Source: JAUYQR01 sp050632395
GTDB lineage: Bacteria; Pseudomonadota; Alphaproteobacteria; Rhodobacterales; Rhodobacteraceae
Direction: 5' to 3'
NCBI RefSeq assembly: GCF_050632395.1
Contig: NZ_CP192600.1
Coordinates: 1,054,001 to 1,118,000, forward strand
DNA length: 64,000 bases
Below, in pieces: positions 8,055-17,605 of the stretch. The translations under genes and the position numbers were made by a program. How positions within the stretch are numbered: the first letter of the stretch is position 1; every line of letters starts with the position of its first letter. A model generated the notes under the pieces. That model had not been told where the DNA came from and did no database searches. It saw only the letters and a program-made list of their open reading frames with translations.

Positions 8055-9245
8055 TCAAAGGGGATGCATGGCTTTGTGATGCGCCCCGAAGAACGGTTCC
8101 TTCGACCGCACGTCTTCGGGCACCCTGACCAGATCGTCACCCAGCTTTGCCTTCGCTGCAGCAAGTCGGTTGGATAGGTCCGCATCTGTCGGAACCTGCC
8201 AGTCGGGAGCCGTTTCAAGAAAACCGTACCGCACCAATTCCTGCCCGAGACGGGCGAAGTCCGTGCTGACCAGTGCGCCGAACCATGATGAATTTCGCCC
8301 CATCCCGCGGGAGGCAACGTACATGTCGCGGTGCGCTTCGATTACGCGCGCTTCGCACCCGGAAAAAGCGTGCAACTGGTCGGCCAGCGCCCACGCATAG
8401 AATTCGCGGCGCGAGATGATGGCGACCCTTGCGCTGGCTGGTATCGCCGTCGCTGCGACATGCAGCGCCGAGCCGTCAACGGCGATCAGGCGGCGGGCCG
8501 AACGGTAGGTCGCGATCTGGTCGGCCAGCGAGGCCTGCTGCGGGTGGAAAACGTGATACCCCGCCGCCGCCAAGGCGCGCTCTATCTCGGACTCGAAAAG
8601 GTGGTTGCCCTTCCAGCCAATTCGGGTGCGGGAGATGTAGATGTCGCGTGGGGCCGCGTTCGGCTCGATGCGGGCGGCGTTGTCGCGCAGGAAGCGGCGC
8701 TGCTCTTCGAGGCCCAGGAAAAGGCTCGGATGCGTCGACAGGCCCTGCTGTGGGACATACAGCGTCTCGACCCGTTCGGTGGCGCCGGTGGTGACCACCG
8801 GGATGCCCGGTTGAAACACATCGAGCGTCAGGCGAAGGTTACGCGGAAGCGCCGCGTCGCCCTTCGGTTCGATCGAATGGCGTTCGTGAAAAAGGATGCC
8901 ACGCAGCGGCACGCCGTCCTCCAGCAGGCGGCGGATCGCCCAGAGCCGCGACGCCGAATAGATCAACCCGTGGCCGAAATGATGGTAAAGCTGGCCGCCA
9001 AACAGCCACGCGCCGTCACGCTGGCCGGACGGAGCTTCGGGAACCGGCGGTGACGGCGAAAGGGAGCCGCCGATCGACACGGTCTTTGACAGTTCCACGA
9101 GCGTCCCATCGGGTCGGAACACGCCGCAGATCTGAGGCAGCCCGCCCATATCACCTTCACGCGGCGGGCGCATGATTGCCCCATCGACCCGTTCGATCCG
9201 CGCTTGCGGCAAATCGTTCGGCAAGACACCGCTGAAGTCGCTCAT
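8055..9245 (-). CDS. Glycosyltransferase family 61 (DUF563) protein
   Basis: 396 residues from the ATG at 9245; the frame extends 75 codons further but that part is not protein-like and GGGAGCA precedes 9245. The family core is clear: an N-terminal HHFGHGLIYSASRLWAIRR region, IYISRTRIGWKGN, and near the end LIAVDGSALHVAATA, the DUF563 motif where a conserved acidic/Gly-x-x-Leu loop sits. Members transfer sugars onto capsule, LPS or other surface glycans. It is divergent from the rhamnosyltransferase-like gene (175 bases between starts), suggesting a small surface-glycan locus. Confidence 0.8.
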   Translation of the reverse strand: MSDFSGVLPNDLPQARIERVDGAIMRPPREGDMGGLPQICGVFRPDGTLVELSKTVSIGGSLSPSPPVPEAPSGQRDGAWLFGGQLYHHFGHGLIYSASRLWAIRRLLEDGVPLRGILFHERHSIEPKGDAALPRNLRLTLDVFQPGIPVVTTGATERVETLYVPQQGLSTHPSLFLGLEEQRRFLRDNAARIEPNAAPRDIYISRTRIGWKGNHLFESEIERALAAAGYHVFHPQQASLADQIATYRSARRLIAVDGSALHVAATAIPASARVAIISRREFYAWALADQLHAFSGCEARVIEAHRDMYVASRGMGRNSSWFGALVSTDFARLGQELVRYGFLETAPDWQVPTDADLSNRLAAAKAKLGDDLVRVPEDVRSKEPFFGAHHKAMHPL

Positions 9246-9420
9246 CACTGCTCCCAGCGTCGGGATGACATGGGGATAGATGCACGGATGGCTGCGATGT
9301 TTCAAGCCTTGGCGCTTGCCGGCGCGGCTCGGGAATTCTTGCGCGCTATGCGCATTTCTGCGACGTGTCGTGCTGAGCGGTTTTCGGCCCGAGCGGGCGT
9401 CCGGCAGTGGAGCGAGGGGC

Positions 9421-10314
9421 ATGCAGATTTTCGGCCATTGCCGGTTTTCTTGGTTTGGAATCTCTGACACCGGACGTGAGCTGACGGGTATCGAGGACGC
9501 CCACCTTCGGCTGTGGCATCCCTTGCGGATGGCAATCCGGTTTCACCTGTTCGAGCATCTGATGCTTCCCAGCCTTGGTGCACAGACCGATCAGGATTTC
9601 ACTCTGCTGGTCACCGTGTCCGAAGATATGCCCGAGGTGTTTCATCTGCGGCTTGAGCGGGTTGTGGTGGCGTATCCCTTTGTCCGACTAAACCGCACGA
9701 TGTCACGCGACTACGCCAAGCTGATCGCCCCCTTCATGCGCGAAACCACGGCGGACGGAACGATCCAGTCGGCACATTTCCGTCTGGACGATGATGATGC
9801 CGTTCCGTCCAGCTACATCGCCCGGCTGAAGCGCGATGCGGATCGTGTCGATACCGGCGGTTTGGTCTGCTATCCGTCAGGCGTCGTCGGCTTTCTTGAT
9901 GGACAACAGGCCAAGCACGGGTTCCGCTCGATTTCCTATCACGCGCAGGGGTTGGCGCGCATCGCCGGGCCCGGCGTACTACGTTCGCCACTGCACATGC
10001 AGCACCGCGACATGGGCAACCATGTACCAAGCTATGTCGACCCGACCTTCACGGGCTTTCATTTCACCCAGCACAGCGTCAACAATACGCTTGGCTACGG
10101 CGAAATCGTCCATTCCGGCAGCGACCGCCGGCTGGTGGATCGAATGACCCGGAACAACCCGGACCTTTCCACTGGAATCGTCTCTCCGCCTCGGTGTGAC
10201 GAGGCGATTGCCGTCGCTTTTCCTTTCACCGACGGGCCCGGGATCCGCAAGATGCTCGAAGCGACCACGACCCCGGCGCAGCTGTGTGAGGAGATGGGAT
10301 TTGCGCTTCCGTGA
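9421..10314 (+). CDS. Putative rhamnosyltransferase-like glycosyltransferase
   Basis: 297 residues from ATG 9421 (GAGCGAGGGG just upstream; the frame runs back to 9280 without family similarity). The sequence fits the putative rhamnosyl transferase family: N-terminal FSWFGI..., RMAIRFHLFEHLMLPSL, TDQDFTLLV and the metal-binding acidic motif HFRLDDDDAVP, followed by a conserved TGFHFTQHSVNN-like segment. Such proteins are common in Rhodobacterales and are predicted to act on surface polysaccharides. It is followed after 15 bases by the SGNH-like gene. Confidence 0.75.
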   Translation: MQIFGHCRFSWFGISDTGRELTGIEDAHLRLWHPLRMAIRFHLFEHLMLPSLGAQTDQDFTLLVTVSEDMPEVFHLRLERVVVAYPFVRLNRTMSRDYAKLIAPFMRETTADGTIQSAHFRLDDDDAVPSSYIARLKRDADRVDTGGLVCYPSGVVGFLDGQQAKHGFRSISYHAQGLARIAGPGVLRSPLHMQHRDMGNHVPSYVDPTFTGFHFTQHSVNNTLGYGEIVHSGSDRRLVDRMTRNNPDLSTGIVSPPRCDEAIAVAFPFTDGPGIRKMLEATTTPAQLCEEMGFALP

Positions 10315-10329
10315 GCGTGGCGGGCAACC

Positions 10330-11865
10330 ATGAACAGTGAGGACCCCGCGCCAGCCCACCGACAGGCACTGCACCCCGTGACCCTGCCCGGTGGGCGTGT
10401 GGCCTTGCGGCAGGCCGAGGGGAGGACAATCCGGATCGGATGGCCGGAATTTGGCCAGCCGATGTTCTACCCGATGCGGATGGTCGGTGTGACCGACGCA
10501 ACGCTGCGAGTGGCGCATGATATGGGGACTGACGGCGAACAGATCGAAGAGATCGACATGCAATACCGATGGTCGATGGCCCCCGCGATTCGTCAGGTGC
10601 AGCCTTACATCATGTATGGTCAATCGCTAGCGCTTAGCCTTGGTCACGATATGCCATTGACCGACACGCCGATTGCACCGGGGCGGGCGCTTACCTTTGC
10701 CAACCCCGGCGCTGGCGCGCAAATGTCGGTGTCAGAACGTCCAGGCCGTGACCAGCGTGATTTTGGTCCGTGTCACTTTCCGCAAAGCGACCTTGACCGG
10801 CTGGAAGATCTTGCGGAAGGGCCCGGCGAAAGTCCGGTCTCGGCTGCGGTTGCAGGGCTTCTGGCAGGGTTGCCGGCCGATACCGGTGTCGTGGCCACCA
10901 ACCATGGGCGCGGGGGTGTGGCGATGCGCAAGCTTCTGCCGCGGCGGATCAGCGCGTCGAGTGGCATTCAGTACGCCGGGATCTTGCGGGCCTTGGCGCG
11001 CACGCGGCAGTTCTGCGATGTCCACGGCTGCACGATGCGCCAGCCGATCATGTCCTTCATCCACGGCGAGGCGTTTCAACCCGACGATTGGCGGCTTTAC
11101 GGCGACCGGATTGTGTCGCTACAAACCGCCATGACCGAGGATTTCGGCCTGATCACGGACCTCGACGCTCCGGTTTTGATGTTTGTCGATCAGGCGAGGG
11201 TAGCCTTCCGTCCGGACGACAGGCTGCACCGCAATGCCATTCCGGCCGCTGTCGCGCAGTTGCGCGCTTCCTTGGCACATCCGGGGCGCATCTTCTGTGT
11301 AGGGCCGAAGTATTTCCTTCCGCGGCGGTCGACGGTCAAGGGGCGGGGCGATCCGGTGCATCTTGTTGCTGCGGCGTCGCGGTTCCTTGGAGACTATCAT
11401 GGCCGCGCGATCCGGCAGACACTTTCGGGCAGCGGTTGGGTGCCCCTCCATGTGGCCGGCTACGCCCGCGAAGGGCAGGCGATCCGGCTGACGGTGGCCG
11501 GGGGGGACGGAAGCCCGCTGGCAATTGATACCGAAACCGTTTCGCGCACCGCGAACAGCACCTTCGGGTTTCGCTGGATGCAGGAAGGCGGCACCGAGCG
11601 TCAGGTCGTTGACGTCGCCGTGGACGGGCGCCAGATTCTTGTTTCTCTGGATGCCGATCCGGGCAGGGCCGGGGTTGATTTCCGCAAGGCTGTGCTTGCG
11701 ATCGGCCTTGTTGCCGACCTGCCCTTGCGCGATGAAGGCCCGCTGACGGGCGGGCGCACGAATGTCCGCGACGGGGCCGCAGACATTGGCAGCGGCGGCG
11801 AGCCGATGTTCAACTGGCTTTGCCATGACTGGATTTGGGAAACGGAGGACGGCTCTGCTACATGA
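10330..11865 (+). CDS. Putative SGNH/sialate-esterase-like hydrolase
   Basis: 511 residues. The motif YIMYGQSLALSLG (GQS at 97-99) is the block-I GQS signature of SGNH/CE6-like carbohydrate esterases, where the Ser is the nucleophile; GVVATNHGRGGVAM could supply the oxyanion region, but a clear block-V Asp-x-x-His is not obvious. The C-terminal third (about 370-490) looks like beta-rich accessory domains. No signal peptide is seen at the chosen start. The gene sits 15 bases after the glycosyltransferase and overlaps the hydantoinase start by 4 bases. An acetyl-esterase on glycans is plausible, not shown. Confidence 0.55.
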   Translation: MNSEDPAPAHRQALHPVTLPGGRVALRQAEGRTIRIGWPEFGQPMFYPMRMVGVTDATLRVAHDMGTDGEQIEEIDMQYRWSMAPAIRQVQPYIMYGQSLALSLGHDMPLTDTPIAPGRALTFANPGAGAQMSVSERPGRDQRDFGPCHFPQSDLDRLEDLAEGPGESPVSAAVAGLLAGLPADTGVVATNHGRGGVAMRKLLPRRISASSGIQYAGILRALARTRQFCDVHGCTMRQPIMSFIHGEAFQPDDWRLYGDRIVSLQTAMTEDFGLITDLDAPVLMFVDQARVAFRPDDRLHRNAIPAAVAQLRASLAHPGRIFCVGPKYFLPRRSTVKGRGDPVHLVAAASRFLGDYHGRAIRQTLSGSGWVPLHVAGYAREGQAIRLTVAGGDGSPLAIDTETVSRTANSTFGFRWMQEGGTERQVVDVAVDGRQILVSLDADPGRAGVDFRKAVLAIGLVADLPLRDEGPLTGGRTNVRDGAADIGSGGEPMFNWLCHDWIWETEDGSAT

Positions 11866-14800
11866 GCCGCGGTGCGCGTATGGCATGGGAATTCTGGATC
11901 GACCGCGGCGGCACGTTCACCGACATCGTTGCGCGTGACCCCGATGGGCGGCTGCTGACCCGTAAGCTGCTTTCGGAAAATCCCGAACGCTATGCAGATG
12001 CGGCCGTTGCAGGCATCCGCGAATGCCTTGGCCTGAGCGGCGACGAGCCGATTGCCACCGGAACAATCGCTGCGGTGAAGATGGGCACCACAGTCGCGAC
12101 CAACGCTCTTCTGGAGCGCAAGGGCGAACGGGTTCTGTTGCTGATCACCCAAGGGTTCCGCGATCTGCTGCGGATCGGCACCCAGGCGCGGCCTGCCTTG
12201 TTCGATCTGCACATACGGCGGCCCGACCTGCTTTACGAGCGGGTCGAGGACGTTGCCGGCAGGCTGGATGCGGAAGGCCAGGAGGTTCGCCCGCTTGACG
12301 AAGACGGCGTTCGCCGCGCCCTGGGCGATGCGCACGCGGCCGGCATCCGGGCGGTGGCGGTGGCGCTGATGCATGGTCACGTCAATCCCGCCCATGAACG
12401 TAGGGTCGGCGAGATCGCGGCCCAGATCGGCTATAGCCAGGTGTCGCTGTCACACCAGGTAAGTCGGCTGGCAAAGCTGGTTCCCCGTGGCGACACGACG
12501 GTGGTGGACGCTTATCTTTCTCCCTTGCTTGGACGGTATGTCGCGCAGGTCGAGGCGGCATTGGACATGGGGCGCGCGACAGCCCGGCTGTTGTTCATGC
12601 AATCGAATGGCGGATTGACAGAGGCGGGACGGTTTCGAGGCAAGGACGCCATCCTGTCGGGCCCGGCGGGTGGTATCGTCGGGATGGTGCGGGTTGCCGA
12701 GGCGGCGGGCCACACTCGGCTGATCGGGTTTGACATGGGAGGCACGTCAACCGACGTCAGCCACTATGCGGGTGAATATGAACGCTCGTTCGAGACCGAA
12801 GTTGCGGGTGTGCGGATGCGCGCGCCGATGATGGACATCCACACCGTGGCGGCCGGGGGCGGCTCGATCTGCGCGTTTCGCGACGGGCGCTATCAGGTTG
12901 GCCCGGAAAGCGCGGGCGCTGACCCGGGACCGGCCAGCTATCGGCGCGGCGGGCCTTTGACCATTACCGACTGCAACGTGATGCTCGGGCGGCTTTCACC
13001 CGCTCATTTTCCGGCCGTCTTCGGGCCGAACGGCGACGAGGCGCTGGATCTTGATGTGGTGCGCGCGTTGTTCACCCGACTGGCGGCGGACATAGCGGCC
13101 GAAACCGGCCAGCTTGCCGCGCCGGAAATGGTCGCCGAGGGTTTCCTGCGGATCGCAATCGACAACATGGCCAACGCGATCAAGAAGATAAGCGTACAGC
13201 GCGGCCATGACGTGACGGGCTACACGCTCAACTGCTTTGGCGGGGCAGGCGGTCAGCATGCCTGCGGGGTGGCTGATGCGCTGGGCATGAGGAAGGTTTT
13301 CATCCATCCGTTCGCGGGCGTGTTGTCTGCGTTCGGGATGGGCTTGGCCGACCTCAGGGTGCATCGCCAGACACAGTTCGATCGGCCTCTGATGGCGGCA
13401 GACGAGGCCGCCAGTATCCTGACCACGTTGCAGGCCGAGGCGCAGGATGAGCTTTTGGCGCAGGGCGTGGCTGAGGCGCGCGTGTTGACGCGCGCCCACC
13501 TGCGCTACGACGGTTCGCATCAGGCGCTGGAGGTTCCCTTCGGTTCACAACAGGCCATGTCCGCAGCGTTTGCCGCCGCGCATCAGGCGCGCTTCAGTTT
13601 CACCTCGCCTGAACGCGCGCTTTTATTTGAAAGCCTGTCGGTCGAGGCGATCGGCGGTGGCTCGGACATGCCGCAGCAGTCGGTCGGACAGGCCGCGCCG
13701 GTTCCCGTGGATCAACTCATGGTGTGGACCGGCGGAGCCTGGGCGAGCGTGCCACTGTTTGACCGGCAAGACTGCGGAACCGACACCCGCATCGAGGGGC
13801 CAGCGGTCATCCGCGAAGCGACTGGCACCATCGTGCTTGAGCCGGGCTGGATTGGCCAAGTGGATACGCATGGCAATCTCATGCTGACGCGAACCGAAGC
13901 GGTCACCCGGGCACCTGCTTCGGGAACCACGGCCGATCCGGTGCTGCTGGAGGTTTTCAACAACCTGTTCATGTCGGTTGCAGATCAGATGGGGGCCACG
14001 CTTGCCAATACGGCATGGTCGGTCAACATCAAGGAACGGCTGGATTTTTCCTGTGCGATCTTTGATGCGAACGGTGATCTGGTGGCGAATGCGCCGCATG
14101 TGCCGGTGCACCTTGGCTCGATGAGCCACGCGGTCAAGGTGGTGATGGCGGCGGTAGCAAATCAGGCGCGCCCCGGCGATGCGTGGATGCTGAATTCGCC
14201 CTACAATGGCGGCACGCATCTGCCAGACGTCACCGTCATCACCCCGGTTTTTGTCGGTGGCAGACCGGCTTTCTGGCTTGGTTCGCGTGGGCATCACGCC
14301 GATATCGGTGGCCGCACGCCCGGCTCGTCACCCCCTGACAGCCGCCATATCGAGGAAGAAGGCGTGCTGATCGACTTGTTCCCTCTGGTAGTGGAAGGCC
14401 GCCTGCGTGAGGCCGAAACCCGCGCACTGCTGACCTCGGGGCGCTATCCGTGCCGGGCGGTGGACCAGAACATTGCCGACCTCAAGGCCCAGGTCGCAGC
14501 GAATGAAACCGGGCGACGCGAACTGCTGCGCGTCGCGGAGGCCTACGGCGCGGACGTTGTCGCCGCTTACATGGGCCACGTCCAACGCAACGCCGAGGAT
14601 TGCGTTCGCGCAGTGATCGATACGCTGCGTGACGGGTCATTCACATATCCGATGGATATCGGTTCCGAGATCAAGGTGCGCGTTTCGGTTGACCGCAAGG
14701 CGCGGCGTGCGGTTGTCGATTTCACCGGCACCAGCGCGCAGCAAGCAGGCAACTACAACGCACCGAAGGCGGTGACGCGGGCGGTCGTGCTGTATGTGTT

Positions 14801-15452
14801 CCGCACGCTGGTTGGCAAGGCGATACCTTTAAACGAAGGCTGCCTCGCACCGCTGGACATCATCGTTCCCGAAGGTTCGATGCTGAACCCGCGGGCCCCT
14901 GCTGCTGTGATCGCGGGCAATACAGAGGTCAGTCAGGCCGCCTGCAACGCGCTTTACGGTGCCTTGGGCGTGATGGCGGGCAGCCAGGGCACAATGAACA
15001 ATTTCGTCTGGGGCAACGCGGCCTTCCAGAATTACGAGACGATTGCCGGTGGCACCGGGGCCGGGCCGGGCTTTCCGGGTTGCGATGCCGTGCAAAGCCA
15101 TATGACCAACACCCGGATGACAGACCCGGAGATCTTGGAGAAACGCTTTCCGGTGCGTCTGGAGGCCTTTGGCGTTCGCGAAGGGTCCGGTGGCGAGGGG
15201 CACTGGCGCGGCGGCAACGGCGCGGTGCGGCGGTTGCGGTTTCTGGAGCCGGTTACGGTAACCACCCTTTGCGGCAGCCGGATCATCCCGCCGTTCGGCG
15301 GCGATGGGGGCGGGCCGGGGGCGGTGGGCGAAAACCGGGTGATCTGGCCGGATGGCCGCGTGGAGGTGCTGCGTGGCAACGACGAACGCGATCTGCCCGC
15401 TGGCGCGGAGTTCGAGATGCTGACGCCCGGTGGTGGTGGCTGGGGCCGTTAA
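11862..15452 (+). CDS. Fused HyuA-HyuB hydantoinase / ATP-dependent 5-oxoprolinase
   Basis: 1196 residues. The first about 690 are HyuA-like: the actin-fold phosphate-binding start WIDRGGTFTDIVARD, then TTVATNALLERKG, SGPAGGIVG and DMGGTSTDVS. The remainder is HyuB-like (LEVFNNLFMSVADQMG; HVPVHLGSMSHAV; NSPYNGGTHLPDVT). The full-length fusion is typical of 5-oxoprolinase, which opens 5-oxoproline with ATP, but hydantoin- or other lactam-cleaving relatives look the same. The ATG at 11862 overlaps the upstream stop (ATGA); 11880 is an alternative start. Its 3' end overlaps that of bhcR by 4 bases, tail to tail. Confidence 0.85.
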   Translation: MSRGARMAWEFWIDRGGTFTDIVARDPDGRLLTRKLLSENPERYADAAVAGIRECLGLSGDEPIATGTIAAVKMGTTVATNALLERKGERVLLLITQGFRDLLRIGTQARPALFDLHIRRPDLLYERVEDVAGRLDAEGQEVRPLDEDGVRRALGDAHAAGIRAVAVALMHGHVNPAHERRVGEIAAQIGYSQVSLSHQVSRLAKLVPRGDTTVVDAYLSPLLGRYVAQVEAALDMGRATARLLFMQSNGGLTEAGRFRGKDAILSGPAGGIVGMVRVAEAAGHTRLIGFDMGGTSTDVSHYAGEYERSFETEVAGVRMRAPMMDIHTVAAGGGSICAFRDGRYQVGPESAGADPGPASYRRGGPLTITDCNVMLGRLSPAHFPAVFGPNGDEALDLDVVRALFTRLAADIAAETGQLAAPEMVAEGFLRIAIDNMANAIKKISVQRGHDVTGYTLNCFGGAGGQHACGVADALGMRKVFIHPFAGVLSAFGMGLADLRVHRQTQFDRPLMAADEAASILTTLQAEAQDELLAQGVAEARVLTRAHLRYDGSHQALEVPFGSQQAMSAAFAAAHQARFSFTSPERALLFESLSVEAIGGGSDMPQQSVGQAAPVPVDQLMVWTGGAWASVPLFDRQDCGTDTRIEGPAVIREATGTIVLEPGWIGQVDTHGNLMLTRTEAVTRAPASGTTADPVLLEVFNNLFMSVADQMGATLANTAWSVNIKERLDFSCAIFDANGDLVANAPHVPVHLGSMSHAVKVVMAAVANQARPGDAWMLNSPYNGGTHLPDVTVITPVFVGGRPAFWLGSRGHHADIGGRTPGSSPPDSRHIEEEGVLIDLFPLVVEGRLREAETRALLTSGRYPCRAVDQNIADLKAQVAANETGRRELLRVAEAYGADVVAAYMGHVQRNAEDCVRAVIDTLRDGSFTYPMDIGSEIKVRVSVDRKARRAVVDFTGTSAQQAGNYNAPKAVTRAVVLYVFRTLVGKAIPLNEGCLAPLDIIVPEGSMLNPRAPAAVIAGNTEVSQAACNALYGALGVMAGSQGTMNNFVWGNAAFQNYETIAGGTGAGPGFPGCDAVQSHMTNTRMTDPEILEKRFPVRLEAFGVREGSGGEGHWRGGNGAVRRLRFLEPVTVTTLCGSRIIPPFGGDGGGPGAVGENRVIWPDGRVEVLRGNDERDLPAGAEFEMLTPGGGGWGR

Positions 15453-16270
15453 GGCCTGCTGCCGCCGGTGGCCTCGGTCACCTGATCGGCGGCAGCGCGG
15501 ACCAGCGCGCCGACGCGAGTGGCGTCGGACAGGCCCATTCGGAAGGCGGGGCCGGATACCGACAGACCTGCCACTGGCTCACCGTAGGCGTTGAAGATCG
15601 GGGCCGCGACGCAGCGCATGCCTTCGGCGCGTTCCTGATCGTCGATGGCAAAGCCGCGCTCGCGGGTGCGGGCAAGGTCGCGCAGTAGGGCGGTTTCGGT
15701 GGTCAGCGTCAAGGTGGTGAACTTCGGCAACCCCTGGCGCGCGATGATGTCGCTGGCCCGGTCCTCGGGGTACCAGGCCAGCAGCGCCTTGCCGATGCCC
15801 GAGGAATGCATCGGGCCCTTGGTGCCGGGGGGAAAGAAGGCGCGGATCGCTTCGTGGGTTTCAACCTGCGCCAGAAACAGCACCTCGCCGCGGACCTCCA
15901 TGCCAAGGTTCGCGGTTTCCCCGGTGTCGCGCATGAGCTGGTCCATTGGTTGGCGGGCGCGTTCAACCACCTTTGTGCGGCGGAGGAAGGCGGTTCCCAC
16001 CCGGAACGCCCCGGCGCCAATGTGCCAGACCTGGCCGGGTTCTTCGACCTCGACCATGCCGTGGCCTTGCAAGGTGACGAGGGCGCGGAAGACGGTGGCG
16101 ACGGCTTGGCCGGTTTCTTCGGCAAGTTCGCTCAAGGTCCGGCCCGGCCCTTGGGCGAGATGTTCCAAAAGCCCAAGCGCACGGTCCAGCGCCTGCACGG
16201 TGTTCTGATCCGTCTTGTCGTTGAACGCCTTGGGTCGACCGCGTGGCTTGACCGACATTTTTCGCCTCAC
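15449..16270 (-). CDS. bhcR: IclR-family regulator BhcR of the beta-hydroxyaspartate cycle
   Basis: 273 residues. The N-terminal winged helix-turn-helix (TVQALDRALGLLEHLAQ...TLSELAEETGQAVATVFRAL) is followed by the IclR effector domain (GMEVRGEVLFLAQVETHEAIRAFFPPG; MHSSGIGKALLAWY; RGFAIDDQERAEGMRCVAAPIF). It is divergent from bhcA with 149 bases between starts. In Paracoccus denitrificans the IclR protein at this position, BhcR, controls bhcABCD and responds to glyoxylate; position and family match here. The name rests on that synteny. Confidence 0.9.
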   Translation of the reverse strand: MRRKMSVKPRGRPKAFNDKTDQNTVQALDRALGLLEHLAQGPGRTLSELAEETGQAVATVFRALVTLQGHGMVEVEEPGQVWHIGAGAFRVGTAFLRRTKVVERARQPMDQLMRDTGETANLGMEVRGEVLFLAQVETHEAIRAFFPPGTKGPMHSSGIGKALLAWYPEDRASDIIARQGLPKFTTLTLTTETALLRDLARTRERGFAIDDQERAEGMRCVAAPIFNAYGEPVAGLSVSGPAFRMGLSDATRVGALVRAAADQVTEATGGSRP

Positions 16271-16419
16271 ATTCTGGGATCAGGCAGGCTGAAAAACCGC
16301 GACCTGCTGTAATTGCTTGGAAATACCATGAGTGCGTCAGGATGAAAAACATTTTCGAAAAAATAGGAGATGCGGGCCCGGTGGCGTAGAAAGAGGGTGT
16401 CCCGAAGTGGAGAAACGCC
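16271..16419. promoter_or_regulatory. bhcR-bhcA divergent control region
   Basis: This 149-base gap must hold both divergent promoters and the BhcR operator. A perfect palindrome TTTTCGAAAA lies at 16352-16361 in an AT-rich patch, a candidate half or core of the operator. GGAG at 16409-16412 is the bhcA ribosome binding site. Assignment of the palindrome to BhcR is inference. Confidence 0.55.
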
Positions 16420-17604
16420 ATGTCCTACCAGAATCCCGTCTTTATCCCCGGCCCGACGAACATTCCCGAAAGTGTCCGCAAGGCCTGCGATATGCCGACG
16501 ATCGACCACCGTTCGCCTGCGTTTGCCCGGGTGTTCAAGCCGGCCGTCGCGGGGGTGAAAAAGGTTCTGGGAATGGCCGAGGGCGAGGTCATCATCCTGC
16601 CGTCCACCGGAACCGGTGGCTGGGAGGCGGCGATTTCCAACACGCTGTCACCAGGTGACATGGTGCTTGCGGCGCGGTTCGGGATGTTCTCGCACCGCTG
16701 GATCGACATGTGCCAGCGACATGGGCTGAACGTGCAGATCATCGAAACCCCTTGGGGGCTGGGCGCGCCTTTGGGGGAAATCGCGGCGGCGCTGAAGGCC
16801 GACACGGGCCACAAGATCAAGGCGGTGCTGGCGACGCATAACGAGACGGCGACGGGGGTGAAGTCGGACATCGGCGGCATCCGCCGGGCGATGGGCGACC
16901 ATCCGGCGCTGTTCTTTGTGGACGGTGTTTCATCCATCGGGTCGATGCTGTTCGACATGGCTGGATGGGGCGTGGATATCGCGGTGGCGGGCAGCCAGAA
17001 GGGCTTCATGCTGCCGGCGGGGCTTGCGATCCTTGGGGTCAGCCCGAAGGCGATTGCGGCGATGGAGACGGCAAAGCTTCCAAGAACGTTCTTTGATTTC
17101 AGGGACATGCTGAAATCATATGCTACCGGCGGTTTTCCCTACACGCCGCCCGTGGGGCTGATCAACGGTCTGGCCCATTCGGTGCAGCTTCTGGAAGACG
17201 AGGGGCTGGAGTCGGTCTATGCGCGCCATGCCCGCATCGCGGAAGGCGTGCGCAGGGCGGTCAAGGCTTGGGGCATGACGCCATGCGCGGCCTCGCCGGA
17301 CCTTTATTCCGACACGGTGACGGCGGTTGTCGTGCCTGCGGGTTGCAACGGCACGGACCTAGTGCAGCTGGCCGCATCGAAATACGGCGTCGCGTTCGGC
17401 GTGGGTCTGGGTGAAGTGGCCGGCAAGGTGTTCCGCATCGGCCATCTTGGCAGCCTGACGGATGTGATGATGCTGTCGGGTCTGGCCACGGCAGAGATGT
17501 GCATGGCCGACCTCGGCTGGCCGATTACGCTTGGGTCAGGTGTGGCAGCAGCGCAGGAGTATTACCGCAACGGGGCGAAGGAGGCGGCGAAAGCCGCAGC
17601 GTAA
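16420..17604 (+). CDS. bhcA: Aspartate-glyoxylate aminotransferase BhcA
   Basis: 394 residues, a class V (alanine-glyoxylate/serine-glyoxylate type) PLP aminotransferase. Visible features: PGPTNIPESVRKA at the start, STGTGGWEA (cofactor phosphate region), DGVSSIGS with the ring-binding Asp (D168), and the Schiff-base Lys in AGSQKGFMLP (K194). In the BHA cycle BhcA moves the amino group of aspartate to glyoxylate, giving glycine and oxaloacetate, the product that leaves to the TCA cycle. It is the first gene of bhcABCD, 1 base before bhcB. Order and all four partners make this assignment secure. Confidence 0.95.
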   Translation: MSYQNPVFIPGPTNIPESVRKACDMPTIDHRSPAFARVFKPAVAGVKKVLGMAEGEVIILPSTGTGGWEAAISNTLSPGDMVLAARFGMFSHRWIDMCQRHGLNVQIIETPWGLGAPLGEIAAALKADTGHKIKAVLATHNETATGVKSDIGGIRRAMGDHPALFFVDGVSSIGSMLFDMAGWGVDIAVAGSQKGFMLPAGLAILGVSPKAIAAMETAKLPRTFFDFRDMLKSYATGGFPYTPPVGLINGLAHSVQLLEDEGLESVYARHARIAEGVRRAVKAWGMTPCAASPDLYSDTVTAVVVPAGCNGTDLVQLAASKYGVAFGVGLGEVAGKVFRIGHLGSLTDVMMLSGLATAEMCMADLGWPITLGSGVAAAQEYYRNGAKEAAKAAA

Positions 17605-17605
17605 G

